From Flavobacterium sp. HJJ (GTDB lineage Bacteria; Bacteroidota; Bacteroidia; Flavobacteriales; Flavobacteriaceae): 64,000 bases of DNA. Of the stretch, positions 8,456-17,661 are shown piece after piece. How positions within the stretch are numbered: position 1 is the stretch's first letter; the number at the start of each line of letters is the position of its first letter. The position numbers were made by a program, and so were the translations under genes. The stretch spans positions 124,001-188,000 of the forward strand of contig NZ_JADKPR010000004.1 of assembly GCF_015351475.1 (NCBI RefSeq), given 5' to 3'. The notes under the pieces were generated by a model, which had not been told where the DNA came from, made no database searches, and saw only the letters and a list, made by a program, of their open reading frames with translations.

Positions 8456-8688
8456 TTTTCAATCTCTTTCAATAACTCGTTTGCTTCAATAACTCGTCCA
8501 TTTTTTGAATCATCCATTGACTGGTCAATTCTACTTTCAAACTCTTCCATTGTCATCGGCTGGAAATTGATGTCTTCTATTCCGCTTTTTTTATTTTTTA
8601 ACAATTTTTCTAAGCGGGAAATCATTTCCTCACTTTCAATTGAAAGAAATTCTTGAACAAATGCTATTTTTCTTGCTTGTAAATCCAT
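8446..8688 (-). CDS. Antitoxin of the RelE/ParE-type pair
   Basis: This 80-residue acidic protein lies directly upstream of the toxin and overlaps it. It matches the short flavobacterial antitoxin type with an N-terminal helical region (LQARKIAFVQEFLSIESEEM) and a C-terminal stretch FESRIDQSMDDSKNGRVIEA, which would wrap the toxin. No classical ribbon-helix-helix or HTH motif is obvious, so DNA-binding autoregulation is not shown. A minus-strand TAACTTTG box (8706-8713), an exact TAnnTTTG match, lies 18 bp upstream. The antitoxin role comes from position, size and overlap. Confidence 0.78.
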   Translation of the reverse strand: MDLQARKIAFVQEFLSIESEEMISRLEKLLKNKKSGIEDINFQPMTMEEFESRIDQSMDDSKNGRVIEANELLKEIEKWS

Positions 8689-8831
8689 TGCCGTTAATTT
8701 TACATCAAAGTTAAAAAAAATAGCAATGGAATAGTCCTTATTTTAGAGTTTTATTAAGTTAAAAAAACCTCTGAAATCATTACCAGAATTTTAGATTTTT
8801 TACTCCTTTTGATTTTTATTAAAAAAGAAAA

Positions 8832-9212
8832 TTAATCGGCGATTAATCTAAATTTTACAGGTTGAAAAAATATATTGGAATTTTTCTCAAAATAAATTCC
8901 GTTTTCTTTTTTATCTAATTTTACTTGATAATTATGAATTATGGCAGTTTGTGCAATCACATTTACTGTATAAGTATCTCCAATTTTGTTTACTTCGGAT
9001 ATATCCTGAACAATACCATTAATCACAACCGATTTAGGAATAACAGCAGTATTATTTAATTCAAAACTAACTACATATCCTTTCTCGCTATTCCTGTTAT
9101 AACTTTTATACGTTTGATTTTGAATATCTAAAAGTTGTCTGGAACAAGAGAAAAGAAAAAGAATTCCGAAAGAAAATAATAAAAACACGGCTTTTGAAAT
9201 ACTATTCTTCAT
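8832..9212 (-). CDS. Putative lipoprotein of unknown function
   Basis: The protein has 126 residues. A signal peptide ends in the lipobox LFSC, with Cys23 the lipidation site. The rest is a small, probably beta-rich domain with no motif I recognise. It is transcribed divergently from the S41 peptidase gene 54 bp away. The short hydrophilic segment after the cysteine (SRQLLD) lacks an acidic surface-export signal, so it may stay on the periplasmic side of the outer membrane. Confidence 0.7.
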   Translation of the reverse strand: MKNSISKAVFLLFSFGILFLFSCSRQLLDIQNQTYKSYNRNSEKGYVVSFELNNTAVIPKSVVINGIVQDISEVNKIGDTYTVNVIAQTAIIHNYQVKLDKKENGIYFEKNSNIFFQPVKFRLIAD

Positions 9213-9233
9213 ACTTTTAGAGTTTTATATCTA

Positions 9234-9241
9234 CAAAGCTA
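9234..9241 (-). promoter_or_regulatory. Minus-7 box of the lipoprotein gene
   Basis: Read on the minus strand this is TAGCTTTG, an exact TAnnTTTG match 21 bp before the lipoprotein ATG. A TTG lies about 23 bp further upstream, slightly wider than the usual spacing. Confidence 0.45.
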
Positions 9242-9266
9242 ACTTAATTTAAACATTGAAAAAACA

Positions 9267-10763
9267 ATGAGATTAAAATATATTATTCCAACATTAATTC
9301 TAGGATTGGTCTTTACAGCTTGCAGCAAGGATTCTGACTCTAATGAAACAACAGCTACCAAACCAGACGAGATTAACAACTTTGTTTGGAAAGCGATGAA
9401 TTCCTGGTACTACTGGCAGCCCAACGTTACCGATTTGTCCGACAGCAAAATCACTTCTACCGCAGCATATAACAATTTTATTAACGGAAAAACTCCCGAT
9501 GCGCTTTTTTATTCACTCCTGTATCAAAGAGGAACTGTCGATCGATTTTCTTGGATTGAAAACAGTAATGAGGTAGTGTATGCTACAAAAATTGCAGAAG
9601 TCGAAAAAAATGGTGGTTTTAGCTATGGAATTTATCCTAAAGACGCATCCAGTATAAATATGGTAGCCTTAATCAACTACGTTGTGCCTGGCTCACCATC
9701 AGCTTTGGCAGGATTGAAAAGAGGCGACGTTATTACAAAAATAAATGGAAGCCAGCTAACTTCAAGCAATTATGACCAGCTGGAAAACACACAAATCACA
9801 ATTACTCTGGCAGCAAGCGTACAATTTACAAGCAGCAGTTTGGTAACCACAGACAAAGCAGGAACTGTGACTGTAACCAAAACCGAAATTGACGAAAACC
9901 CAGTTGCTTATTACGAAAAGAAAATATATGGAGCGAAGAACATTGGTTATCTGGTTTTTAATGGTTTCAAATCAGATTATAATGATGAACTCAATTTGGC
10001 TTTCGCTAAAATGCAATCGGATGGAATTAACGAATTGGTTTTGGATTTAAGATACAATGGAGGAGGCTCAGTAGAAACGGCAATTGCTTTGGCGCAGATG
10101 ATTAACGGCAGTTTTACCAATAAGCCTTATATTTATTTGGACTTCAATGATAAACACAATAGTGAAGATGGCTATGAAAATCTTTCGGAAAAAGTGAAAA
10201 TTTTTAACTTAGTTGATAATCAGCCAACTTTTCAGAGAGAAGAAAGTATAAACAGCCTCGCTTTGACAAAAATATATGTGCTGGTAAGTTTTCAAACTGC
10301 TTCTGCGAGTGAGCTTACGATACAATGCTTAAAAAAATACATCAGTGTAATAACAATAGGTGAAGAAACAGTTGGCAAATTTGTAGGATCTAACACACTA
10401 TACGATTCTCCTGCTTATGATTATACGTCCTATACTAATCGAAGTACCAAACACAAATGGCAATTGCAGCCCATTACCTTTTCATATTATAACAAAGATA
10501 AAGATGCAAATCCAGCGAATATCACACCCGATTACGAAATCAATCCTTATAGCATTTTCTTAAATCTGGTTGAATTTGGAAACGTAAAAGATCCTTGTTT
10601 AAAGAAAGCCATCGAATTAATTACGGGCCAGACTTTGCGAACGACAGCAAAAAACACCGATCTCTCTTTGCCTTTTAAAATTGACAATCTTACTGCATTT
10701 AACCCTACAAATACAGCCAAAGGTCTATATATCGAAGATTTTAAAAGGCTGAAAAAACAATAA
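9267..10763 (+). CDS. S41-family PDZ peptidase, lipoprotein
   Basis: This 498-residue protein is a C-terminal-processing-type protease anchored as a lipoprotein (lipobox FTAC, Cys19). A PDZ domain spans about residues 115-175, with GSPSALAGLKRGDVITKING at its core. The S41 catalytic core follows: LVLDLRYNGGG near 258-268, the nucleophile segment FQTASASEL at 342-350, and the likely catalytic lysine Lys371 in GEETVGK. Members degrade or trim secreted or envelope proteins. The serine and lysine motifs are intact, so it should be active at the periplasmic or outer-membrane surface. It is a single gene ending in a bidirectional terminator shared with tdk. Confidence 0.9.
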   Translation: MRLKYIIPTLILGLVFTACSKDSDSNETTATKPDEINNFVWKAMNSWYYWQPNVTDLSDSKITSTAAYNNFINGKTPDALFYSLLYQRGTVDRFSWIENSNEVVYATKIAEVEKNGGFSYGIYPKDASSINMVALINYVVPGSPSALAGLKRGDVITKINGSQLTSSNYDQLENTQITITLAASVQFTSSSLVTTDKAGTVTVTKTEIDENPVAYYEKKIYGAKNIGYLVFNGFKSDYNDELNLAFAKMQSDGINELVLDLRYNGGGSVETAIALAQMINGSFTNKPYIYLDFNDKHNSEDGYENLSEKVKIFNLVDNQPTFQREESINSLALTKIYVLVSFQTASASELTIQCLKKYISVITIGEETVGKFVGSNTLYDSPAYDYTSYTNRSTKHKWQLQPITFSYYNKDKDANPANITPDYEINPYSIFLNLVEFGNVKDPCLKKAIELITGQTLRTTAKNTDLSLPFKIDNLTAFNPTNTAKGLYIEDFKRLKKQ

Positions 10764-10796
10764 ATAATTTCAAAGAGAATCTATTTTTTAAAAAAA

Positions 10797-10833
10797 TACC
10801 CCCTTTCAAAATTCAAAGATTCGAAAGGGGTTA
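10797..10833. terminator. Bidirectional terminator between S41 peptidase and tdk
   Basis: TACCCCCTTTC (10797-10807) is complementary, apart from one extra C, to GAAAGGGGTTA (10823-10833). The A-rich flank on the left (10786-10796) and the T-rich flank on the right (10831-10840) give U-tracts for both strands. The two genes converge on it. Confidence 0.8.
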
Positions 10834-10838
10834 TTATT

Positions 10839-11432
10839 TTAATTCTTTTCCTCGTCTTTCCGCATGGCATGATAATAAGCGGCACGGCTCAAAGGCTCAT
10901 ACTCCTCGGTTTCACCAAGCATTACGAGTTTATCATTATCGGTTTTTCGAAAACTGTAATGGGCTAAATTTCCGGTTCGGGTACATACTGCATGTACTTT
11001 GGTTACATACTCAGCCGTAGCCATAAGTGCGGGCATAGGACCAAAAGGATTTCCTTTAAAATCCATGTCCAAACCGGCTACAATTACACGAATCCCCTGA
11101 TTGGCAAGATCATTGCAGACCGTCACGATTTCGTCATCAAAAAACTGGGCTTCATCAATCCCGATTACATCACAGCCTTGTGCCAAAATAGCAATATTAG
11201 CCGCTGCAGGAACTGGCGTTGAACGGATTTCATTGCTGTCATGAGAGACTACCATTTCGTCATGATAACGGGTATCAATGGCGGGTTTGAAAATTTCTAC
11301 TTTCTGCTTGGCAAACTGAGCCCGTTTTAATCTACGGATAAGTTCTTCGGTCTTTCCCGAAAACATTGAGCCACAAATGACTTCAATCCATCCAAACTGC
11401 TCTTTATGATTTACTGTGTTTTCGAGAAACAT
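10839..11432 (-). CDS. tdk: Thymidine kinase (type II)
   Basis: Tdk phosphorylates thymidine to dTMP in pyrimidine salvage. The P-loop [10 protein letters not shown] is near the N-terminus, followed by [10 protein letters not shown] (Walker B-like) and the lasso region with CTRTGN. I place the start at the ATG 11430-11432, which gives about 197 residues beginning [17 protein letters not shown], the normal N-terminus for flavobacterial Tdk. An upstream in-frame ATG at 11525 would add 31 residues with no match to the family. The usual four-cysteine zinc site is reduced, as in some Bacteroidota enzymes. Confidence 0.94.
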   Translation of the reverse strand: MFLENTVNHKEQFGWIEVICGSMFSGKTEELIRRLKRAQFAKQKVEIFKPAIDTRYHDEMVVSHDSNEIRSTPVPAAANIAILAQGCDVIGIDEAQFFDDEIVTVCNDLANQGIRVIVAGLDMDFKGNPFGPMPALMATAEYVTKVHAVCTRTGNLAHYSFRKTDNDKLVMLGETEEYEPLSRAAYYHAMRKDEEKN

Positions 11433-11666
11433 TTTGTTTTTTTCTGCCTTAAAAAATGAATAGTTTTTATTACTTTGTATCGGTAATAAATCAATTGGGT
11501 AAATTTCTGTTTTACCTCGTTTCAAAAGTAGATAATTTTTATCAATTCGAAAATCTGAGAAGTCTTATTTCAATAATAAAATTGAAAAAGAAATTTAACC
11601 CGCTTCATCGATTACCAGCAAAGAACAATTTATATAAAGCCACATATTCATATAATTTCAAAAGTT

Positions 11667-12599
11667 ATGCAAAAAAAACTAGAAGCCGATTTAATCAGCA
11701 TTGCTCATAGAATTTTACAACTTAAAAATAAATCAGACATCAATCAGCTTTATTTGGAAACACAAAAATTATATGAAAAATTAGCTGTTTTACGATTTGT
11801 TGAAGAGCATTTTGGAGATCCAAAACCTACCATTGGTCAAGCTGAAGTTGTAGAGAAAATGAAAGAGTTTTTTGAAAACATGGCTATACCGGAGTTTCAA
11901 AAACCAATTCCGGTCAGTGAACCAATTATAGAAGAAACACCTATAACTGAGAAAATAAAGGACAAAACTGTTGAAATTGAGACTGCAGAAGTTGTATCTC
12001 CTGAACCAATTGCAGTTGCCGAAGAACCTGAAATTATTGTTTCTGAAATTATCGAAAAACCAGCACCAATTGAAGAGCCAGTCGTTTCTGAAAAAATGGC
12101 ATTTGAACCAATTGTTGACGCTATAGAAACCATAATACCCGAAACTCCAAAGAAAAAAGAAGCCGTTCAGATTTCGTTTGATGATCTTCTTGGAGGCCAC
12201 TATACCGATCCTGATTTTGTAAAAGTTTCAGATAAAAAACAAGAGCCGGAAGCTATCAAAACTGTTCCTTCTTTTCAGCTTGAAAAAGAACCAATTTTAT
12301 CCGCTCCGCAAACTAATTTCGAAAAAGCTGAACCTAAATCAGCTACTTTGAATGAGAAGCTGGCAAAAGAAATTACCATTGGCCTAAACGACCGAATTGC
12401 ATTTGTAAAACATTTATTTGGCGGAAGCAATGAAGATTATAACCGTGTTCTTAATCAGCTGATAACATTTGACACTTTTCTGGAAACTAAAAGTTTTATC
12501 GATGAAATGGTAAAACCGGATTACGATAATTGGGAAGGAAAAGAAGAATATGAACAGCGTTTTATGGAAATCATAGAGAAAAAATTCTTGTCGTTTTAA
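11667..12599 (+). CDS. Conserved flavobacterial protein of unknown function
   Basis: This 310-residue cytoplasmic protein has three parts. Residues 1-80 are helical (ADLISIAHRILQLKNKSD onward). Residues 80-220 are low-complexity and rich in Glu, Pro and Ile, probably disordered. Residues 225-310 form a conserved helical C-terminal domain (ITIGLNDRIAFVKHLFGGS, then YDNWEGKEEYEQRF). I recognise it as a conserved Flavobacteriaceae protein but know no function. It precedes rsmI by 50 bp on the same strand. Confidence 0.75.
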   Translation: MQKKLEADLISIAHRILQLKNKSDINQLYLETQKLYEKLAVLRFVEEHFGDPKPTIGQAEVVEKMKEFFENMAIPEFQKPIPVSEPIIEETPITEKIKDKTVEIETAEVVSPEPIAVAEEPEIIVSEIIEKPAPIEEPVVSEKMAFEPIVDAIETIIPETPKKKEAVQISFDDLLGGHYTDPDFVKVSDKKQEPEAIKTVPSFQLEKEPILSAPQTNFEKAEPKSATLNEKLAKEITIGLNDRIAFVKHLFGGSNEDYNRVLNQLITFDTFLETKSFIDEMVKPDYDNWEGKEEYEQRFMEIIEKKFLSF

Positions 12600-12649
12600 A
12601 GGCATTTGGTTCAAAATATTTTATTAAATCCCTTCTTTAAACAAGAAAA

Positions 12650-13363
12650 ATGTCAAAATTATATATCGTACCCACTCCTATCGGCAACCTCGAAGACATG
12701 ACTTTTCGGGCTATTAGGATTCTTAAAGAAGTAGATCTAATCCTTGCCGAAGACACTCGAACGAGCGGGAAACTGCTCAAGCATTTTGAGATTGGCACGC
12801 ACATGCACAGCCATCACATGCATAACGAACACAAAACAATCGAAAATTTGATTTCGAGATTAAAGGCAGGAGAAACCATAGCCTTAATTTCGGATGCAGG
12901 AACACCGGCTGTTTCCGATCCTGGTTTTTTATTGACTCGTGCCTGTATCGAAAACGGAATTGCGGTGGAATGTTTACCTGGCGCAACGGCTTTTGTTCCA
13001 GCATTAGTCAACAGCGGACTGCCGAATGACAAGTTTGTTTTCGAAGGTTTTCTTCCGGAAAAAAAAGGAAGACAAACCCGATATCTAGAACTTGCCGAAG
13101 AAACCCGAACAATGATTCTGTATGTTTCGCCTCATAAATTGGTGAAAACCTTAGCTGAATTCGTTACTTATTTTGGCGAAGACCGGCAAATTTGTGTTTG
13201 TCGTGAATTGTCCAAACTGCACGAAGAAAATCGTCGCGGAACGGCTCGTGAAGTCCTGACACACTTTGAGAAAACAGCTCCTCGTGGTGAAATTGTTGTA
13301 ATTGTTGCAGGGAAACCAATTGTAAAAGAAGCCAAAAAAAATAAATTTCAGAAAGAAGAATAA
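12650..13363 (+). CDS. rsmI: 16S rRNA 2'-O-ribose C1402 methyltransferase
   Basis: RsmI adds the 2'-O-methyl group of m4Cm1402 in the ribosomal P site, using SAM. The 237-residue protein has the tetrapyrrole-methylase-like fold. It starts YIVPTPIGNLEDMTFRAI, then has LAEDTRTSGKLLKHF, the SAM-binding ISDAGTPAVSDPG near residues 80-92, and PGATAFVPALVNSGLP. The C-terminal domain ends in a lysine-rich tail (AKKNKFQKEE). The lipoprotein gene downstream begins one base after its stop. Confidence 0.95.
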   Translation: MSKLYIVPTPIGNLEDMTFRAIRILKEVDLILAEDTRTSGKLLKHFEIGTHMHSHHMHNEHKTIENLISRLKAGETIALISDAGTPAVSDPGFLLTRACIENGIAVECLPGATAFVPALVNSGLPNDKFVFEGFLPEKKGRQTRYLELAEETRTMILYVSPHKLVKTLAEFVTYFGEDRQICVCRELSKLHEENRRGTAREVLTHFEKTAPRGEIVVIVAGKPIVKEAKKNKFQKEE

Positions 13364-13364
13364 T

Positions 13365-13799
13365 ATGAAAATATTAAAAATCATATGTTTTTTTCTTTGG
13401 ATCCCATTAGTTTCATGCGACCCCTATACAGGTTCGTTTGTTGTAAATAGTAGTAATCAACAAATTACAGTAGATATTAAGTATAATCAGAATGACGAAA
13501 TGATTAAAAAAAATATCAAAAGTTATAATGGGTTTGAAGAATTTGTAAAGTTTATTCGAGATTATAATAGCTCAAACGGAAATTTAATTAAAATGGATTC
13601 GTCTAAATATACTGTAACTATTAAGTTGAATAAAAAAGACACATTGCAAATTTGGGGAGGAATTCGTCAGTCAAATGATTTTGATGAAATTGAAGAAATC
13701 GTTATCCGTTCGAATAAAAAACAAACTACAATAAAGGGAGAAGATTTTCAAGATATTTTTGATAAGAATGGTTCATTTTACATTTACACAGTTGAATAA
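13365..13799 (+). CDS. Small putative lipoprotein of unknown function
   Basis: This 144-residue protein has a short signal peptide ending LVSC (Cys18) and so is probably lipidated. The mature part is rich in lysine, asparagine and beta-prone segments, with no family I recognise. It starts one base after the rsmI stop, so it is probably translated from the same transcript. Its base composition is more AT-rich than rsmI, which hints at a fast-evolving accessory gene. Confidence 0.65.
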   Translation: MKILKIICFFLWIPLVSCDPYTGSFVVNSSNQQITVDIKYNQNDEMIKKNIKSYNGFEEFVKFIRDYNSSNGNLIKMDSSKYTVTIKLNKKDTLQIWGGIRQSNDFDEIEEIVIRSNKKQTTIKGEDFQDIFDKNGSFYIYTVE

Positions 13800-13845
13800 A
13801 TTTTTTCCATTTTAAAACTATAACCGAAAATTAAATAAATACATA

Positions 13846-14190
13846 ATGAGCATTACATCTTTTTTAGACAAACTAAAACAAAACCCAACAGCCAACACAT
13901 TTGCAGAAACAATTGCAGTAATAGAGGAAAATTACAATTTTACCCCTACCGCTTTTCAAAACGGAGACACGCATAATGAAGCAGGAACCAATTCAGGATC
14001 TTGTAAATTATTTTCTTTTGCGCTGTTGCAAAAATTATCCGTTGAGGAAACATTGGCTTGTTTTGGAGCGTATTATTTTGAAGAAACTTTGGGAGACCCA
14101 AATGGTACTAATCACCAAAATATCCGCAACTTTATGAAAACCGGCTGGGATGGAATTAAATTTGAAGGTAAAGCATTAGAACTTAAATAA
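13846..14190 (+). CDS. HopJ-family protein
   Basis: This 114-residue protein matches the HopJ type III effector family across its whole length: the N-terminal SFLDKLKQNPTANTFAETIA, the central YNFTPTAFQNGDTHNEAGTN, and GSCKLFSFA. The family name comes from Pseudomonas effectors, but most members are chromosomal proteins in bacteria with no type III secretion, and none is seen here. The function in flavobacteria is unknown. It is followed by a long stem-loop. Confidence 0.87.
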   Translation: MSITSFLDKLKQNPTANTFAETIAVIEENYNFTPTAFQNGDTHNEAGTNSGSCKLFSFALLQKLSVEETLACFGAYYFEETLGDPNGTNHQNIRNFMKTGWDGIKFEGKALELK

Positions 14191-14195
14191 TTTTA

Positions 14196-14262
14196 AAATT
14201 GTAGCTTTTTTGATTCATTATGTGTGTTTTTAATATATATTGAATCAAAAAAGTTACAATTT
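14196..14262. terminator. Long stem-loop after the HopJ-family gene
   Basis: Two 22-base arms (14196-14217 and 14241-14262) are complementary apart from one position that forms a G-U pair, with a 23-base loop. The stem contains an internal A6/T6 block instead of a U-tract after the hairpin. It lies six bases after the HopJ stop and probably ends that transcript. A second, weaker stem follows: AAAACAATC (14267-14275) with GATTGTTTT (14298-14306). Confidence 0.55.
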
Positions 14263-14441
14263 GAACAAAACAATCTGATTGTCAATTTGCTCTATTTGAT
14301 TGTTTTATATTTTACTTTTGTCTCAATAATTTAAGAAACAATTGTCGTCTGTTTTGATTTTAAAAAATTAAATTCGTATCCTAAAAATTGTTGCTAGAAT
14401 ACACTTGATTTTATATACAATTTATCAAACCTCCATAAAAA

Positions 14442-16130
14442 ATGCGTTGGACAATTAAGCCAAAACCTTCAGAAGAAAAAATAAAACACTTAGCTCAGGC
14501 TCTTAACATAGAAGACTTTGTCGCCACTTTACTAATCCAAAGAGGAATTGAAACTTTTGAGCAGGCCAAACAATTTTTTCGCCCAACGTTAGACGATCTG
14601 CACGATCCTTACCTGATGAAGGATATGGACAAAGCTATCGAACGCATCGAAAGAGCAATTCAAAATCAGGAAAACATACTCATATTTGGCGATTATGATG
14701 TTGATGGAACGACGGCTGTTTCGCTGGTTTCGTCCTATTTGAAAAGCTATTACCCAAATATCGCTACTTATATTCCCGATCGATATGATGAAGGCTATGG
14801 AATTTCTTTCAAGGGAATTGACTTTGCCGACGACAACGGATTTTCATTAATCATAGCTTTGGACTGCGGTATAAAATCAATTGATCATATCGCTTACGCA
14901 AAAGAACGAAACATTGATTTCATCATTTGTGACCACCACAGACCAGGAGAATTTTTACCTGAAGCAGTTGCCGTTTTAGACCCAAAACGCGAAGACTGTA
15001 ATTACCCTTATGACGAATTGTGCGGCTGTGGAGTGGGTTTCAAGCTTATTCAGGCTTTGGGTGCAAATAGAAACCAAACTATTGAAGATTTAGTATTATA
15101 TCTTGATTTAGTAGCCACTGCCATTGCTGCAGACATTGTTCCCATGACTGGTGAGAATCGTGTTTTGGCCTATTTCGGATTACAGGTAATCAATACACAG
15201 CCAAGACCCGGAATTAAAGCTTTAATACATCAGATAAAAAAGAAAACACTCGATATTACCGATGTTGTTTTTATAATTGCCCCTCGAATCAACGCTGCCG
15301 GACGTATCAAACACGGTAATCATGCCGTTGAATTGTTAACCGAATTTAATTTTGAACAGGCACAGCAATTCGCTTCCGAAATTGAACAATACAATTCGGA
15401 TCGAAAGGATTTAGACAAACAAATCACTAAAGAAGCACTCCAGCAGATTACCCAAAATCAGGAAGAAAAAAACTTTACTTCGGTAGTTTTTCAAGAAGAT
15501 TGGCACAAAGGCGTGATTGGAATTGTGGCTTCCCGATTAATTGAAACTTATTACCGCCCTACGTTGGTTTTTACAAAAAGCGGGGACAAATATGCCGCTT
15601 CTGCACGATCTGTAAAAGGTTTTGATGTGTACAATGCGCTCGAAGCCTGTTCGGAACATTTAGAACAGTTTGGAGGACATATGTATGCGGCTGGTATGAC
15701 TTTGGCAGCAGAAAATTATCAAATCTTTAAAAATGCATTTGAAAAAACAGTGCAGGAAACCATTCATCCCGATCATTTAACCCCAGAAATCACCATTGAC
15801 GCCGAAATTAATTTTGCAGACATTTCACCAAAATTAATCCGGATTTTAAAACAATTTGAACCTTTTGGCCCTCAAAATATGACGCCTGTTTTTTTGACAA
15901 AAAAAATAAAAGATACAGGTTATGCCAAAACATTAGGATCCGAGGACGAACATTTAAAACTGTTTGTAAAACAAAACAACTCCGAAGGTTTTGCTGCAAT
16001 TGGCTTTGGGTTGGGAAATAAAAAAGATTTAACTAACAGTCAGCAGGAATTCGATGCCGTATACTGTATCGATGAAAATGAGTGGAATGACAAAGTGAGC
16101 ATTCAATTGCGATTGAAAGATATTAAATAG
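14442..16130 (+). CDS. recJ: Single-stranded-DNA exonuclease RecJ
   Basis: RecJ is the 5'-3' ssDNA exonuclease of recombination and mismatch repair. The 562-residue protein has the DHH-family motifs FGDYDVDGTT at residues 82-91 and CDHHRPGE with DHH at 164-166. The DHHA1 domain follows, with its GGH motif (QFGGHMYAAG near 403-412), and an OB-fold C-terminal domain ends the protein. Length and motifs are normal. An MFS carrier gene starts eight bases after its stop. Confidence 0.96.
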   Translation: MRWTIKPKPSEEKIKHLAQALNIEDFVATLLIQRGIETFEQAKQFFRPTLDDLHDPYLMKDMDKAIERIERAIQNQENILIFGDYDVDGTTAVSLVSSYLKSYYPNIATYIPDRYDEGYGISFKGIDFADDNGFSLIIALDCGIKSIDHIAYAKERNIDFIICDHHRPGEFLPEAVAVLDPKREDCNYPYDELCGCGVGFKLIQALGANRNQTIEDLVLYLDLVATAIAADIVPMTGENRVLAYFGLQVINTQPRPGIKALIHQIKKKTLDITDVVFIIAPRINAAGRIKHGNHAVELLTEFNFEQAQQFASEIEQYNSDRKDLDKQITKEALQQITQNQEEKNFTSVVFQEDWHKGVIGIVASRLIETYYRPTLVFTKSGDKYAASARSVKGFDVYNALEACSEHLEQFGGHMYAAGMTLAAENYQIFKNAFEKTVQETIHPDHLTPEITIDAEINFADISPKLIRILKQFEPFGPQNMTPVFLTKKIKDTGYAKTLGSEDEHLKLFVKQNNSEGFAAIGFGLGNKKDLTNSQQEFDAVYCIDENEWNDKVSIQLRLKDIK

Positions 16131-16138
16131 AAAAGATT

Positions 16139-17413
16139 ATGAGTAAGAAGAAAAATGATCCTTATGCAGCCCTGCGCTATAGAGAATTTAACGTGTTTTT
16201 ATTATTGCGTTTTGCTATGGTTTTTGCGTGGTCAATGCAGTTTATCATCATAGAATGGGAAGTATATAGTTTAACAAAAAGCGCACTTTCGCTGGGAATG
16301 ATCGGATTGATGGAAGTGATTCCGGCCATTGGAATGGCATTATTTGCCGGTCATATTGTAGATCAGAAAGAGAAAAAAGGAATGCTTCTTAAATGTATTC
16401 TAGGGTTTTCAATCATAAGTTTTGGATTATTTTTACTTACTTGTCCAAAAATTGTGAGCGGATGGTCTACCAATGCGATTTTGTATTCTATTTATTTTTT
16501 GGTTTTTCTAGGCGGATTGGTTCGGTCTTTTCTTGGGCCGACAATCTTTTCTCTTTTGGCATTGATTGTTCCTAAAAAAGCTTATCCGAATGCTGCTACC
16601 TGGAGCAGTTCGGTTTGGCAGATTGGATCTGTGGCGGGACCTGCTGTGGCGGGATTTTCGATTACCTGGATTGGAGTTCATTGGTCTATGTGTTCTATTT
16701 TTGCCTGTTCCGTTTTTGCTTTATTGATTCTAACACAAATTTCCAAGAAGCCTATTTTAAACACAAAAATCGGAGAGCCAGTGATGGAAAGTTTAAAGGA
16801 AGGAGTGAAATTTGTTTTTACCAATAAATCTATTTTGGGAGCATTGACTCTCGATATGGTGGCAGTTCTTTTTGGCGGTGCAGTGGCATTACTGCCTATC
16901 TTCGCACAGGATATTTTAAAAGTAGGTCCCGAAGGTTTTGGTATTTTAAGAGCTGCTCCGGCTGTAGGTGCATTGCTGACGATGTTCGTTTCTACTCATC
17001 TGCCTTTTTACAAAAACGCAGGAATTAAGCTTTTGGCTGCTATTTTTGGTTTTGGTATATGTATTATTGTTTTTGGGCTTTCAACCTGGTTTTGGTTATC
17101 TGTTTTTGCTTTGTTTATGAGCGGTGTTACCGATGGTTTTTCAGTAGTGATCCGCCAGACGATTTTACAGCTAAAAACTCCGGATCATATGCGAGGGCGT
17201 GTATCTGCAGTGAATTCGATATTTGTGGGTTCTTCGAATGAATTAGGCGCTTTCGAAAGCGGATTGACAGCAAAGCTTATGGGAGCTGTTTCGGCAGTTG
17301 TTTTTGGAGGAAGCATGACATTGTTGGTCGTAATCTTTACAGGACTGAAACTACCAGGATTTAGAACGCTGGATTTACAAAAAGACTTGGAAGAGCACGA
17401 AAACCATAAATAA
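16139..17413 (+). CDS. MFS transporter (MFS_3/EntS-like)
   Basis: This 424-residue integral membrane protein has about 12 hydrophobic segments. It starts with a short charged N-terminus (KKKNDPYAALRYREFNVFLL), typical of the EntS/MFS_3 branch. The loop LRAAPAVGALL and the segment RGRVSAVNSIFVGSSNELG are the conserved cytoplasmic motifs of that branch. Members export siderophores, macrolides or other drugs; the substrate here cannot be read from sequence. It is probably co-transcribed with recJ. Confidence 0.88.
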   Translation: MSKKKNDPYAALRYREFNVFLLLRFAMVFAWSMQFIIIEWEVYSLTKSALSLGMIGLMEVIPAIGMALFAGHIVDQKEKKGMLLKCILGFSIISFGLFLLTCPKIVSGWSTNAILYSIYFLVFLGGLVRSFLGPTIFSLLALIVPKKAYPNAATWSSSVWQIGSVAGPAVAGFSITWIGVHWSMCSIFACSVFALLILTQISKKPILNTKIGEPVMESLKEGVKFVFTNKSILGALTLDMVAVLFGGAVALLPIFAQDILKVGPEGFGILRAAPAVGALLTMFVSTHLPFYKNAGIKLLAAIFGFGICIIVFGLSTWFWLSVFALFMSGVTDGFSVVIRQTILQLKTPDHMRGRVSAVNSIFVGSSNELGAFESGLTAKLMGAVSAVVFGGSMTLLVVIFTGLKLPGFRTLDLQKDLEEHENHK

Positions 17414-17661
17414 TTAAAAAAAAGATTCAATACAATACATTAAAAAACAAAATAGCTTCTCTTTTTAAACAAGGATTAAGTCCCATTCACTTAAACCAAG
17501 GCATAATTGTATCGGGGACGCTTTCGATAATTTCAATTTTAGGTGTCAGCACTTTTCTCCTGACTGCATTATCCATTAAAAAGAAATTGAATCTGCCAAT
17601 AATGATTGCTATTAGCTATTTGATGTGGCCAATACAAATCTTATTGATAATTCCTTTATAA
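17410..17661 (+). pseudogene. Remnant of a DUF2062-family membrane protein
   Basis: The frame from 17410 to the TAA at 17659-17661 translates to a peptide containing KIASLFKQGLSP, ILGVSTFLLTALS and YLMWPIQILLIIPL. This is the order and spacing of the DUF2062 domain: a KQG-SP start, a P/L-G-T turn, then an LNLP segment and a YP-Q-like helix. There is no ATG at the expected N-terminus, because an in-frame TAA lies at 17407-17409. A stop truncates the domain just after the PL of its last helix. It therefore looks like a decayed gene, although a non-ATG start cannot be excluded. Confidence 0.5.

Noticed and set aside
13846..14190. Type III secretion effector
   Set aside because: The family is named HopJ, but no secretion apparatus is seen and most members are ordinary chromosomal proteins.
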